DNA of 64,000 nucleotides from Batillaria attramentaria (lineage: Eukaryota; Mollusca; Gastropoda; Batillariidae): positions 111,001 to 175,000 of the forward strand of contig JACVVK020000059.1 in the NCBI GenBank assembly GCA_018292915.2, read 5' to 3'. Below, piece after piece: positions 26,801-40,613 of the stretch. The notes under the pieces are model-generated. The model was given only the letters and a program-made list of their open reading frames with translations. It was not told where the DNA came from and ran no database searches. Positions within the stretch are counted from its first letter, which is position 1; the number at the start of each line of letters is the position of its first letter. The position numbers and the translations under genes were made by a program.

Positions 26801-29800
26801 ACACATTACAATCACGTGGTGCGAAGGGTCAGCTCAGCTATTTGAATTTTGGAATTTAGAATTGCATAATTTATTTTTCAAGTTTGGTCGGGTGAACATT
26901 TCCAAAGCATTTCCAATACTCAGTGTCCACCTGCTTTTCCTGATGGCAAAATCCGCTACCCTACTTCTTTTGAGCGGTGACTGCTGGCTTGGTGTGAACT
27001 TCACAATGTACCTACAGCTGACCAACTTAATGCTAGCACTGTCACTGCTCCATTACTTGTGCTGTGTGGCTGACTGTGTGTGTCTGTGTGTGGCTTTGTT
27101 TTGCTTTGTCTAGTTTAACTCTTTGACGACGGAGCACAATTTCTGACACACGATTTCCTATAGGAAACCGTGTGTCAGAAATTGTGCTCCGTCGTCAAAG
27201 AGTTAAGAACGTGTGTATATTTGTTCTCCGCCTTACGGTGAACATTTATTATGGATGGAGTAATTAATATTCAATGCCCCTAGGGGGTCCTGAATAAAAT
27301 TCTTCTTCTTCTTCTTCTTCTTCCCCTCCAGTTTTGTGTCAACAAGTGAGGTCCAGTAACCACAACACATGTCCGTGTAAACAGTCCATAAACCTAATTC
27401 TTCTACACTAAATACACACAGCAGCTACTGATCTCACAAAGAGATCATCACAGAAATAAAACAAAAGCATTACACAGAGCCAAACAAGATGGACACATCT
27501 AAGAAAAACAGTCTAAGGCAGGGAATTCAATCCACTTGAAAACTGGAGTTCATGACAGACATTTTGGTTTCACTACGAGGTCAACTACATTGAGAACTGA
27601 AGTAGACAATGGGACGGAACTTGGAAGTGTTGTTTATGGATAGAAACACAACTCTGCGCTGTATAATAAACTCATGGGGGTTAAATTCAAACAGGTAAAA
27701 GGAACATATCACACAGGTAATATTTCTTCACATCTGCATTGAATATCAATCTCTCAATGTCCCTACTGACAAACTATAACAAGAATTCCATGTAGATCGA
27801 GAGCAATGCTCCGTGGCTGGAGAAATGAACATTATATTTTACGTAACCTCGCAACCGAAAACTATGACAAAACTCAACCTCTGCTAAAAAGCTAGTACCA
27901 AAAGAAAATTCTACACAACAAAGCAGACGCGAAAAGTATGAGTAAACTAACCGTTCTGAAAAGCAAAATGCCATGTAATACTGTGTATTAATTTCTGGTA
28001 TTGCTATGATGCATACACGTGTCGTTTCATATCCATACCACAACATTAGAATGCAGGGTACAATGTGACATGCTTCGGTATTTGATATACATGTACATGC
28101 ATAATGCAAAGTACAATGTAGTCCGTGTAGGGCAAAATTAGACAGACATGGCAAAATTACATTCTGATAGATCTGTTAGAAAAAGCAGGCTGACTGTTTT
28201 ATCTGGGACCAGATTACACAGATGACGGTACATGTATGAATAACCAACCCCTGCCTGTGCCTTTGTTGTTGGGTTTTTTTTATCAATGCCTAATTCACAT
28301 TTCATGCATGAGATCAAGGGACACTGACTGAATTATTTACTGTAGAAAAAAAGCACAAGATGTTTGTGTTGAACTGGAAATAAAAGAAGAAATTAAGGAT
28401 TAAAAAAGCTCTGGGGTGGGGGTGGGGGTAGGGGGTGGGGGGCTGGGGTTAATGTGTGTGACAATAAATAGAAGAAAAAGAAAAACAATGTCTTGAACTG
28501 AAGGGAAAAAAGGAGGATGAATAAAGGGCAATGCAAACCACTGAGACAATTCAAATAAAAGAATGAAAATACGACAGTGTGACAATATTTTAATCATATA
28601 CTCACTGGTATGTTAAATCTATTACTGCCCTGTAGTGAAAGCATTCAGACAGATAATGACAGATATTTCAGAACAAACTAAACAAATTTCTGACCCCTCT
28701 GAACACACAAAGTACATCCATAACAAGAAATTCAGTGCTTTACTTAAAAACAAGTTTGAATAAGGAAAAGATGATTTATTATAACAATTTGTTAGAAAAT
28801 TAAATATTACATGACCCTGTCACAATATATTTTCAAGAAACTGAGTGTTTGAGGATATGTGTTTCTATGTGTTACTGAAAAAATTAGAGATGTCATTTCA
28901 GTCAAATAAAACTTAAGATACAAACAAACAAAATTTTATTTTCAAAAGAAAATTCAGTTGTTGACTAATCAACAGTGAATACACAGACATAGTTTCTAAC
29001 TAATGAAAGAGGAAAATAATAAAGTGTAAGATATTGGGATTATGATTTCTGTGCTCTGCAAAAAGGACGGTGAACATATTGGTAACACATGTACATTTCT
29101 CAAACTGAGTAACACAAGGCTAAAGAAAATGCTCTGACCTTGGATGCCAGGTTCTGCAGGAGAGGGAAGACCTCCAAGTATGTCTGTAGTTTGGTCTTGA
29201 GGTCGTTGTATGCATCCCAGTCTTTCAGCTTGCTTGGTAGTGCCAGGCACTCGTCCCAGTACGACTCAACCTGTAATTTATGAACAAACATAATTCAGGG
29301 CTTGATATCCGTGGGAACCAATATAGGACAAATTTCCTGGCTGGCCATCAAAGTATTGGACACTTGTGGCGCAGAAATGATAGGAGATATATCTGCCTTG
29401 GTAAGAAGGTAATCGGACATTTCGAAAATGAATCGGACTATGACCGATGTCTGACACAGATATGAATGAAGCCTTGATAATGTAAGAAAACAAACATGCT
29501 TACGTGGATATCTGAATAAGGCAACCATCTCCATACGGACTATTCCCAAAAGTGTGCCCGTCCACTATCCATGCACAAGGAATGATTACTTCAACAATAG
29601 TTCATTTTTATCATACAACAGTTCATACAACTGCCCTTACTTCATGTGACGAGCCTTCAAGGTCAACTTCTGCCCACAGCGTGTCTCTGAAACATGTGTC
29701 GAAACGGATGAACTTCTGGAAGAGGCCGTACAGCTGACTCAGCAGATCCAGTTCCTAGAGAGGGACAAACAAATCATCAGACAACATGAATATCATGGTT

Positions 29801-29821
29801 AACATGTAATTTTGGTTACAG

Positions 29822-29874
<53 letters not shown>

Positions 29875-30659
29875 TTGTAGATCACAGAACATGTTTCAAG
29901 TAAATTTAATGAGTTTCATTTGAGAGACAAACCGGTCTTTTCTTCAGTTGTATTTGATTATTTGGCACTTTACACAACATTCCACACACCTCGCCTGTCC
30001 TGTCCAACTCTGGGAATGGTTTGCAGGCAATCCCGAACAACTTGGACACAGAGTCCAGAGTTTTCCTCTTAGTGTCGTAGATCTGGTAGCGCATCTGGAA
30101 GTCCTGTAATCTAGACACCGCCTCTGCAGGTTGAATGCCAGGGACTGCTGGTCCTTGCGCATCAAACGCGTTTCTGAACTGGATCACCTCCACAACGAAA
30201 GTCTGAAACAGAAAAGCCACAGTGTCTGAAGACAGTCCATTCATTACAGGTGAACCTATGGTGAAACAAGTGTTTTGTTTTTGTTTTTTTAACAAAGTGG
30301 CCTGAAAAGCACATGTCAAAAGAAGAAAAACACATCTCAAAAGAAGAATTTATTCACTATGTGCAAAACATTTTTTTTTTAAGTTACGAAAGTTTTGGAA
30401 AGTGTTTTAAACATGGCTGCTTATAGTAAAAAATGGCCTGAAAAGCACATGTCAAAAGAAGACAAACACATCTCAAAAGAAGAATTTATTCACTATGTGC
30501 AAAACATTTTTTTTTTTTAAGTCACGAAAGTTTTGGAAAGTGTTTTAAACATGGCTGCTTATAGTAAACAAGATGGCCACTGACCAGCCCAATATGTTGT
30601 TTCCATTTAATCACCTGCTGTCGTCACGGTCGTTCTTTTGTAATGCCATGTATACGGGA

Positions 30660-30712
<53 letters not shown>

Positions 30713-33700
30713 CTCTCTCTCTCTCAATGGAAACAACTGACCGGGCTTGTCAGACCAATCTTGGTTTTGGAAGAGAGACGTCAAGTTGTTTTCTTTGAAA
30801 TCTATGACGTTTTCCTCATTGAAATGACGCATAATACATTTGACGTAATAACTTTGACTCGGATACAATTCTTGCAATGAAAGCAGCCCCATGAAAATTG
30901 AAGTGTTGCTGCTGCGCAGTGTAAAGATCGAATTTATACCGGCTCAATGTGTTTAACAGACAAGTCTGCGCGGCGAACGTTTTTTCACTATGTGTTGTGT
31001 CTGCTGCGCGCGCGCGCACACAGACACACACAGACATACGCGCGCGCGCACGCACGCACGCACGCAGACTTGCGCGAGCCGCGTTTGTGCATGTGCTCCA
31101 TTGAGACCTATGTGGTGTTCTCTCACTCTACTATGCTATTGAGTGAGAGTCAGTGGGAAAAACAAAGCTCACTACATCAATGAAACTCCCGCTTTCCCCG
31201 TCTACAAATAGAGAACTTCCGAAAAGTGACGACACACCCCCACGTCAATCAAACATGACGTCGGCAAACTGACGCTGATACAGTTTTGCGTCAGTGCGCG
31301 TGTGCCTTTTCTGCGATGTTTGTGAGGCGCGTGGCTTGTGTAAAGGAAATGTGCTTCGAGTACAAATTTTCGAGTCAACTGACGACAACGGCTGCAGTGA
31401 ATTTTTCTAATTTTTTTTGTATATTTTTTATGGCACCCCAGGCTCATTATCTATGTATAGTAGGAGCGATTTTGAGATCTAAAGTGTGTTCACCAGCACT
31501 TTCATCAGGTACGGTTTACGCCAAAAGTATAAAAGCGACAACCTCCAAAATTCACTCAGTTGAGAGTCCGTATTCATGCTATCTATGTCCCAAAAATGGA
31601 AAACTATAAGAGCGACCATTTTCTAGTAGTGAATCAATTCAGAGTCCGTATTCAAGCTATCTACTGCCAAAAAATTGAGTGATTTAAATAAATATTACGC
31701 CTGTACACGAAAGACAACCAACTTGTCTCAAAAGGGCGATAACTCCCAAATCACTTAAGCAATCATCACACGCTTGAATCGTCTAATGTAACATTTTGAT
31801 AAATTTGGATACCCCAAATTTGAAGCCATTCGGTTAAGTATCTTCGAAGAAACGGGCCCGGACACAATTCACACACGCACACACATCCGCACAGACGGCA
31901 CTCACTGAGGAGGAGAAGTGCGTTCGGAACACCATACGCGTCAGCATCGATGACGCAAGTTTTCTTACGTCATTGTCAGAGTTACACTTGCATAATCGTC
32001 TCTGCGGGAGATCGGCAGTGACGTGCGTTTGTACCACAGATGCTTGCCTATGAACGTGGAAATTTTAGCCCGTCCTATTATGTTGTTTCCATTACTATGG
32101 AAACAACATAAAAATGGCGTTTTGTTGCATTTTGCCCCTATCCCAATGTCAAAAAGTTCTTTCTCAGAATACTCCTCAGTTATAAATGCTAGGTTAAAGG
32201 TTGTGACAAACTAGATACAAATCAGTACTGGAAACTAGCTTGGACCGGGGACCCCTCCAAATTTAAATGCACAAAAGAAAGGAAAACACTTCCACTGATC
32301 TGCTTACCTTGACCTGCTTGTCAAGTTCCTGTTCAAACGCTCCGCGTCGTTCCTTCAGTAGAATGACACGCACTTGCTCAGCCAGCTCCAGAAGTTCCGT
32401 CCACTGCTCTCTCAGCTGATCCACCATCTCAACCTCCTCCCTTGGCAACCGCAGCTCAAATTCCCTGTACACAGCCATTTGCTTTTGACTAAAATGGTAC
32501 ACACTCTCTTTCATTTTTGTAGTGTTGATACAGAAGCTAACACAGTGAGTTTATGAAGGATTTTGTTGTATGACAATTACCATCCAAAACTACCACATGG
32601 AAAGATTTTTGTACAAACAGGCTCAGAGCATGTCATAGCTTATGACAGAAATGATTTCCCAAACTGGTAGAGGTTACAAACTGTGCACTGTCAGCTTAAC
32701 AATACTGCTTCTTTTCACAAAATCGTTCAATAACAGCAGTTTCAGTAATAGCCGGCTCCTGTATTCTTGGGAGACTACAGACATGTGCTCTGAGGTGGGC
32801 CTGAAGAGTCAGTAATTTGCATGCAGAAAGCTTGATCCTTACATGTCTGGTCCTCAAGTCCGTCGATAAGTGACCTTGACCACATACCTGAGTTTGGCAT
32901 ACATCGTCTCGATTGGCAGGTAGACATCGTCGATCTTGTTCTCCATGTCTCGGAGTTCTTCGAGCAAGTGGAGAGCACTGTTCAGCTGGTCCAGAGTTTG
33001 AACATGCTGCTCTAACCTCCCCTTCACGTTGCTGCGGTACGCCACTGCTGCGTCCAACTTTTTCTGGAGAAAACACACATGCAAATCAATGTGACAACAG
33101 TCATATGGCATCTCTGTCAGAACATGTGGAAAGAACTAAAACAAAAATCTCAGTAAGTTTGTTTTCCAGTGCCACAACAACTTCAAAGTATTTAGAATGT
33201 AAACACAGAAAACATGTACCTACACAGTTCAAACATCATCACATAACAGAAGAAATAAAATGGATGGAAAACTTACATCACAAGAACAGAATTCAAGAAG
33301 AAGGTCCACCAAATTTAAATGATCTAAATTATCAAGTTATTGCCGACGATTTACCTTGGCTTCTTCATGCAACACAGACGCAAACGTTGTCTTCCATGCC
33401 ATGGAAAAGCCGTGGAGAGCATCCTTGATGGGGTCGGTGTACAGACATACTGGACCTACAGGCAACCGACTTGGGATGCCAAGCACCTGCACCCAGAAAT
33501 TTCACATACACTTTATAACCAGTGATTACACATGAACTGTACAGCCCTTGCTCATTTTCAGACCGAATGCTTCTCCATCCTCAAGATTTATCTTTGCTTT
33601 GTAATACATGAATGACATTGACATTACCTAAAGTAGTAAAAGTCCTTGTTGAAGGCCTGGTCCATGGCCAGATAATTACTGTGTTCCTGTTTCTTCTTCA

Positions 33701-33958
33701 CTTTTGAACTTCTTTTATTTTAAATGTGGAAACCATAAAAACAATCTGGACCCAAAGTCTGCAAGTGGGCATGGGTTCAAATCCAGGTTGAGCCATGGGA
33801 ATCATATGTTTAGCTGATTTCTCCTGGTTTACATGCTGCTCACTGGAACAAGGGGCGGGGGATTCAGAAGAAGATTCAGAAGAAGTAGGTGGGTGGCACT
33901 GCACTGTGGCAACACTAAATTTCCCACATTCCTGAATGGAACAATGAAATATCAAATA

Positions 33959-34057
<99 letters not shown>

Positions 34058-34062
34058 CATGT

Positions 34063-34111
<49 letters not shown>

Positions 34112-34116
34112 CATGT

Positions 34117-34173
<57 letters not shown>

Positions 34174-34425
34174 GAGCAAGTGCAAAGTACCTTCTTTTCA
34201 ATGTACAAGTAGTGCTCCACTTCCCGCTTGATGGCCAGGGAACCAGGATCTGCCATGATGAACTCATTGAAGTTGCCATGCATGTCGTCCTTCCACAGGA
34301 AGTTGTAGTAACTGAAGTGGAACAGATGCCTCTGCACATACCCGCTCAGCTCTGAAAAAAATGCAAAATTGTGTCAATACAGAAGATTAATTTTTTGAGG
34401 TTTTCCATGGATGGACACACACACA

Positions 34426-34460
<35 letters not shown>

Positions 34461-37400
34461 AAGGATTATGGGCACACTTTGTTGCAAACATGAAATGAAA
34501 CAAGAGGCCAATAAGTTTCAACATGCAGACTCTTTCTATGCTTTCAAACATTCATCTCTGGCCTTCTGGAACCTGTAGTGGACTTAAAAGGTGTATGACA
34601 GTAATCATACATACCTTCGATGACTGTGGAAAGCTGAGACTGCAGTTCCTGGACGTTGCCGTCACCAGACACACGGATGAAGAACGACTCCTCCCCTTCC
34701 TTGCTCAGCCACACAATCTCTGGGAAATGGGCAGAAACACAGTGTCAGTTGAACCAGACAACTGCTTTGGCCACTGACTTGTACAGCACATAATCCTGTC
34801 TTCACCTTTATCTCAATGTTTCCACAAGAAAGAGCTCGGTAAGAAATGCTGGAGAGGGAACCGCACCTACTCTCGCAAGTCAGTTTGGGTTGCTTATCTC
34901 TGCTCTAGAATCATGAATAAAATTACCACTAAAAACAAAGATGCTGCTTGGTGTAAAGTCAAAGAGATGAGATGAGTCCACTTAAACCTCTGTACTCTAC
35001 CCCCAAAAAACAAACAAACAAACAAACAAAACACCAAAACACCAACAAAAACCCCCCCCCCCCAAAAAAAAAAACAACAACAAAAAACCAACCACCAAAC
35101 AAACACCCCCCTCCCCCTCCCCAAAACACAAGCATATCTATACATTAAACTGTATCACAATTTACAATGCAAACTTTTGGTTTGTCTTACCACTGGTGGC
35201 TTCGAGTATAGAGTTTGTGACATCCCCCATGACCTTCTGTACCACGTCTAGCGATGGCTCCACCCGGATTGTGGGAATGTTGAACTGGATCTGAACTTCA
35301 AACCTGGAAAATAAATCGTCGAGAAAATGCACACTGATCCATTCTGAATTCCAAAGTGTGGTTCATGGTTTAAGTAAACGTGAAAGAAAAAATTCTTCCT
35401 TTTTCCTGTGATCAAGTTAAACAAGTGCCCATGGATGGAAGTAAGGGCAGACAGAGTAACGGTGAGAAAGCTGTGACACACACCCACCAACAACATTAGA
35501 AACAGGCATGTGACTGGAGAAAAGTAAAACAGTCTGAACATCTCATGCTGTCTAGCCTAAGAGAACAACTGCACAGTCATCCCTGGGACTTTTGAAGGGT
35601 TGGAATTCGGCAAACTGGCAGAACAGTATAGGAATAAAGCTGAAAAATCCACCTCTGCCAGGAGTGGCCTGCGCACTGTGCTGTACAGCAATACAGCACG
35701 TGGTGATTTGGCTTAGTCCCAAGACTGGGAAGAATAATACCCAGTCAGAGAATGGTTCTGCACTGAGTCTGCTGTAAACATAACCAACTGCTTTTACAAT
35801 TTGATTTACTGATTAAAACTTACTGCAGATATGTTGGTTCCAACGGCTTGTGCTCAAGGGACCACGTCGCATCGGACAGATTTGAAATGTTGCTCTCCGG
35901 ACGCTCCGAGTGTGAGGACATCACGAGCTGACTGCGTGCAGAATCCATGCGGCTGCCGCCACGAGGTGAGGGACTGCTGGCCTCGCTGTCCATCCCGTGG
36001 TCGCTCATGGTCTGTGAGTGACCCTCATGCTGCTGGGAAAGAGGCGACAAGGCTCGAACCACCTCCCCTTGGCATCCCGCTGCCTCAGACAAAGCGGCAA
36101 GGGAACGAGAGGTGCAGTTGAGGACTGCTTCGTACACCTGATCCTTGTAGTGACCTGTTGGGGAGAGATGGAAGGTGTACTGTACATGTCCATGCATAAT
36201 TATCAAGTGTGCTTGTTAAAAATACCATTCCAAACGGAAAGGACTGCAGAATGGAAAGTGCGTACATCATGCTGCATGGTGCATGGATGGTGCTGCACTG
36301 ATGGTAATGCACTTCACCCTCAGAGGCTGTATCCTAAATTTGCCGGTAGTGGGATAGAACCACTACTGCCTGGGGATGAGGTGAGGCAGGGCATGTACCC
36401 AATCTTTTTTATTTTTTGTCTGCTAAGTGGTCTATTTTCAACAGGGGCTTCCTGCTCAAAAGGACTCAGATCTATACAAATGCAATGGGTGCGCATGCTC
36501 CATCAAACAAGAATTTACGAGAGGACAAGAGTACTTACTGATAAGATCCATCACCATTTCTTCCTCTTTCTGCGCCAGCTGTCTCCCTCTCTCCACCTCC
36601 TCGTCATCCACAATCAGCGTCATCTTTTTGTCCTTCAACTTGGCTGTGTCTGCCTGAAGGTCAAAATAGAGATGTCATTGTCAGTCAGGTCATTTTGCCA
36701 TAGAACTCATTTCAGGAAATGTGGAAGAACCAGGGTGATAGTAATAAAATATATTTCTACGACCAAGTGCAATAGATGACAGCACATTAGTTTATTTTTT
36801 ATGACCAGTTTTGACAACAAATATTAATCTTTTTAGGATCTCTGAGAAGAGCCTGGTTTGACAGTCTTTCATTACTTCATAGCTGATAAAACATAGTTAA
36901 AAAAACAAAACAATTGTTTACCCCCCCCCCCCCCCCAAAAAAAAACAAAAAAAAAAACACTCATCTGAAAATAGTGACGAACACCCATTTTAACCCTGGT
37001 AGTGCTGAGCCTGGAATATTCCGGATGACCTCTATGGCTTTTTCAGCATAAGACACATTAATTCAGCTAGACCACTGCTCAGCTGACGCTGTACTTTAAA
37101 AAAAAAAAAATCATTTCTTGCTGGGACCAGAGAAACAGTATGGGCAGATCTATCTCTGGCTCTGTACATAATGGCTGATTATCATGCTTAATGCAAAAGC
37201 TTGCATGTTAAAAGAATTTCACACATTACTGCAATACACTGCTCTACTGGAGACATAACGCATGCTGCAGTCACAGTAAATAATAGATGCGTAACCCGTG
37301 CACACAACTCAAGAAAAAGAGCAAACAAGTGATCATGCCACAGCCAGAAACAGAAGTCAATAATAAAACATAAATAAATGACTGACTGACTGGATAAATA

Positions 37401-40400
37401 AATCAGTAACATGCATTTTTTTTAATGACTGTTAAATAAATCTAGCTTGATTTTAAAGTGAACTGAATACCATGCTAGGGTACACTGTTCTACGGTGAAG
37501 TACATCTGGCTGCAATATTAAGGTAATGATGCAGAAATGCCTGTATAAATCTTGCTAGCATGTGTACACATTTCACCCTGTGACACCGTCACCTGGATCT
37601 CGTTGGGTTTTTTTGTTGTTGCTAAATCACCCAGTCTCAAGGTTGTGAGTTCGAATCCTGGCTAGGAGCAACAAAATTTGTGCTGGCTTTTTTTCCTGGT
37701 TGCCCTGTCTTTGTTATATCACCCGTATGTGGTGAAGAAGGACGTTCAACCCCTGAACACGCATCCAGTCTCACCCTCCAGCCTGTTGATGCTAGAGTGG
37801 GAAATAATATCACAACCCCAACTCTCAGGAGCCATTAGAAATTACTGAGGTTAAAAAAAAAAAATGCAATGGGCTTGTGGTAACCTTAGATGCCACTGGG
37901 TCCACCCTTTGAATGCTGCCGCCAATATCTATACAGATTTAGAAAAATGTAAAAAAAAACTGTGCTGAGCATATTCTTACATACTATTCATTACATCCCC
38001 CCCCCCTCCCCCCCCCCGCCCCCCTCCTCAAAAACCTCTACATAAGTGCCATGAGCACTCAGGGTTGAGCCATGTGCTACATCAAGTCAACGTCATCATC
38101 ACTGGCATCATCATCACCATCAGCAGCAGCATCACTCAAGTGGTTAATTTAGTGAGGTGCACAACCACAGCATGCAAACTTGTAGTTACGAGTTTGTCCT
38201 CCACGCACAAAACACTCTTGAACACTCCTACAGGTCATGAGAGCACAGCCTTTTTTTCTTTTTTTTTCAAACCACAAACTGCAGTTCACACCACAGAGCA
38301 TGAACGTGTGTATATGTTGCCTCAAACAATTAAACAAACAGAATCGGATACAAAGTCTACCAGCCATGCGGATACTGGTTTATAATGAAGCTTGTATGAA
38401 AACAATCTGGCAATTTTTCAACAACATCCAGCAAATACACGAGTTTCACAGTTCACCTGTTTATGCTTCTTATGTCGCGCCTGAAGACAGGAAAATTGAA
38501 AATAGTGATTCAACCTTTGTAAAGGTACCGACAGAAAACAATTATGGCATCAAAAAAGAAGTCAACTGTGACAGCACGCCAAAAGATAATGGTGAATAGC
38601 AATCAACTGTGTGACAAATGCACCCCTTCACAGCTTCGGTGGTGAGTAAGCAGAGGCATGCAAAAGAAGAGAATGATTTTAATACAAGAAAAATGTATAT
38701 AAAAAAAAAAGAAAAAAAAAGAAAGAAGCGTGTTCAGCAACAAGCATTACTGATTTCGCAGCAAACTTCTCAGTCACTTTGTTCTTAGGCTGCCGAAGCT
38801 TGGATAAGATGGCTGATCTAGCGTTAACCAGGCTTCGCAGAGAGATAGTGTAGTCCTGAAATGAAGGGTTAAGTCGCAGAGAAGAAAGATATCAGTAAAA
38901 CTGCAGAACATTTCCTGATAATTACAATGTTAGTGTTGACATCCCTTTAAACCCAGAAGAGGAAAACAGCCTATAAAACTATTTCAATCCATGTATGATG
39001 GCTCACACATCGAGACATACAAATGGTTAAAAAAAAAAAATATATTATATATAAAAATCAGAGGTTAACTCTTTAAGACAAGCATTTCTACAAGAAGATC
39101 AAACCTTTCAAACAATCTTCCATTGCTTATACTAAAAGCAGTGTGACTCTATTCACACTTTCACTTACCAGACAAGTTATGTAATATGGACACAAAGGCA
39201 GTTCCCTACCATCTAATATCCACCAATTATCTTGATAATTCTTTAGTCTGTATAGCACAACAGTACAGAAAAACTGATACATCATAATTATATGTCCAGC
39301 ATAATATATTTCGCTTTAGTAAATTAGATTAGCAAATTTAGATTCAGCAAGTTACAGCAACGTAAAAGAGAAAATTTAAATACAACTACAGTATCAAGAA
39401 AATACAAGTAAATATTAAAAGCAAACAGTGTTCTACTGGCAAACAGATAACACAAAACCTCAAAGTGAAATAGTGTCAAGTGACATTGAAAAAAAAAAGA
39501 AAAAAGAAGTCTTCCATCTTCAAATATGCATGTCTGGCAGAAACGTCCATGCTCATTTACGATTGTGCAAGTGTCCCGATAACTGTGAAAAAATTTTCAA
39601 CGTTCAATAGTGTATAAAATGAACATTGTAGAAACTGTGAAAATAGTGTAACTGAACATGAACCGTTCTTAGCCATGTGCATGTGATTTCAAATGTGAAC
39701 ATCTTTTGAAAGCAGATAAACAACCTTTCAGTTTTACATCCTTGGGGTTGGTATGCTGTATGGTATTATGAAACAGGGTATCATTTGTCATCATTGTCAT
39801 TCAATGAAAACAGATGCAAATATTGATGAAAACAGATGAAATTTCCCTGTCGTACGACTGGAAAAAAATGAAAACAAACTGATGGGTCGCCTAGCAAATT
39901 AAGATGCAAATTTAGCTGTCCCAGTAATAAGGCAAGTACCGGCAGTACACTGAGTTGTCCTCAAAAGTTAACTTCTTTCAACATAATTTTGACAAGATGA
40001 AAAGAGAAAGCTCTATAGGGTAAAGTTTGAAAGAGGAAGCAAAAGAAAGCCACCTTACATTTTAAAAACAAATGCTATCAAAGCTTAGACCCTAACTCCG
40101 CCACCTGACTACTGCTAGAGAAGTTGACTGACGGAAACTGAACCAATGTAGCCCGCTGATTGCTTCACCTACCTTTCTGGTGCTGAGAAGGTTGGCCACG
40201 TTTTGCAGTCCCTCCACCACGGTGCTCACGTAATCCTTCAGCTGTTCTGAACGCTCCTCTATACTTTCCATCATCATGTCACGGAACTCATGAGGTGGCT
40301 GTGAAGACAACAAATACTTGTGCAGTTTGCATGTGAATAATTGAATTAACGAAGTTAAGTTCAAGAATAATAAAAGAACACAAGAATCAAGGGAACAAAA

Positions 40401-40472
40401 TGCACCCTGAAAGACCCTGTATTTTCTTTTTTTTGGCCTCAACCTTTTCTCCACGGAAAATATATTACAAGG

Positions 40473-40519
<47 letters not shown>

Positions 40520-40567
40520 CACAAACACTCTCTCTCTCTCATTTTATAATCTGAATAACCATGTCAG

Positions 40568-40613
<46 letters not shown>

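Larger units (their letters stand above)
26308..29138 (-). other. Intron between dynein exons 29 and 30
   Basis: About 2.8 kb with a SINE D fragment, the 92-bp palindrome and a (TTC)n tract (27300-27323). The remainder is AT-rich with no coding signal. Confidence 0.8.

Noticed and set aside
36018..36779. Plus-strand open frame of 253 codons
   Set aside because: It overlaps dynein exons 19 and 20 in antisense and runs through intron sequence; composition is not protein-like and no domain is visible.
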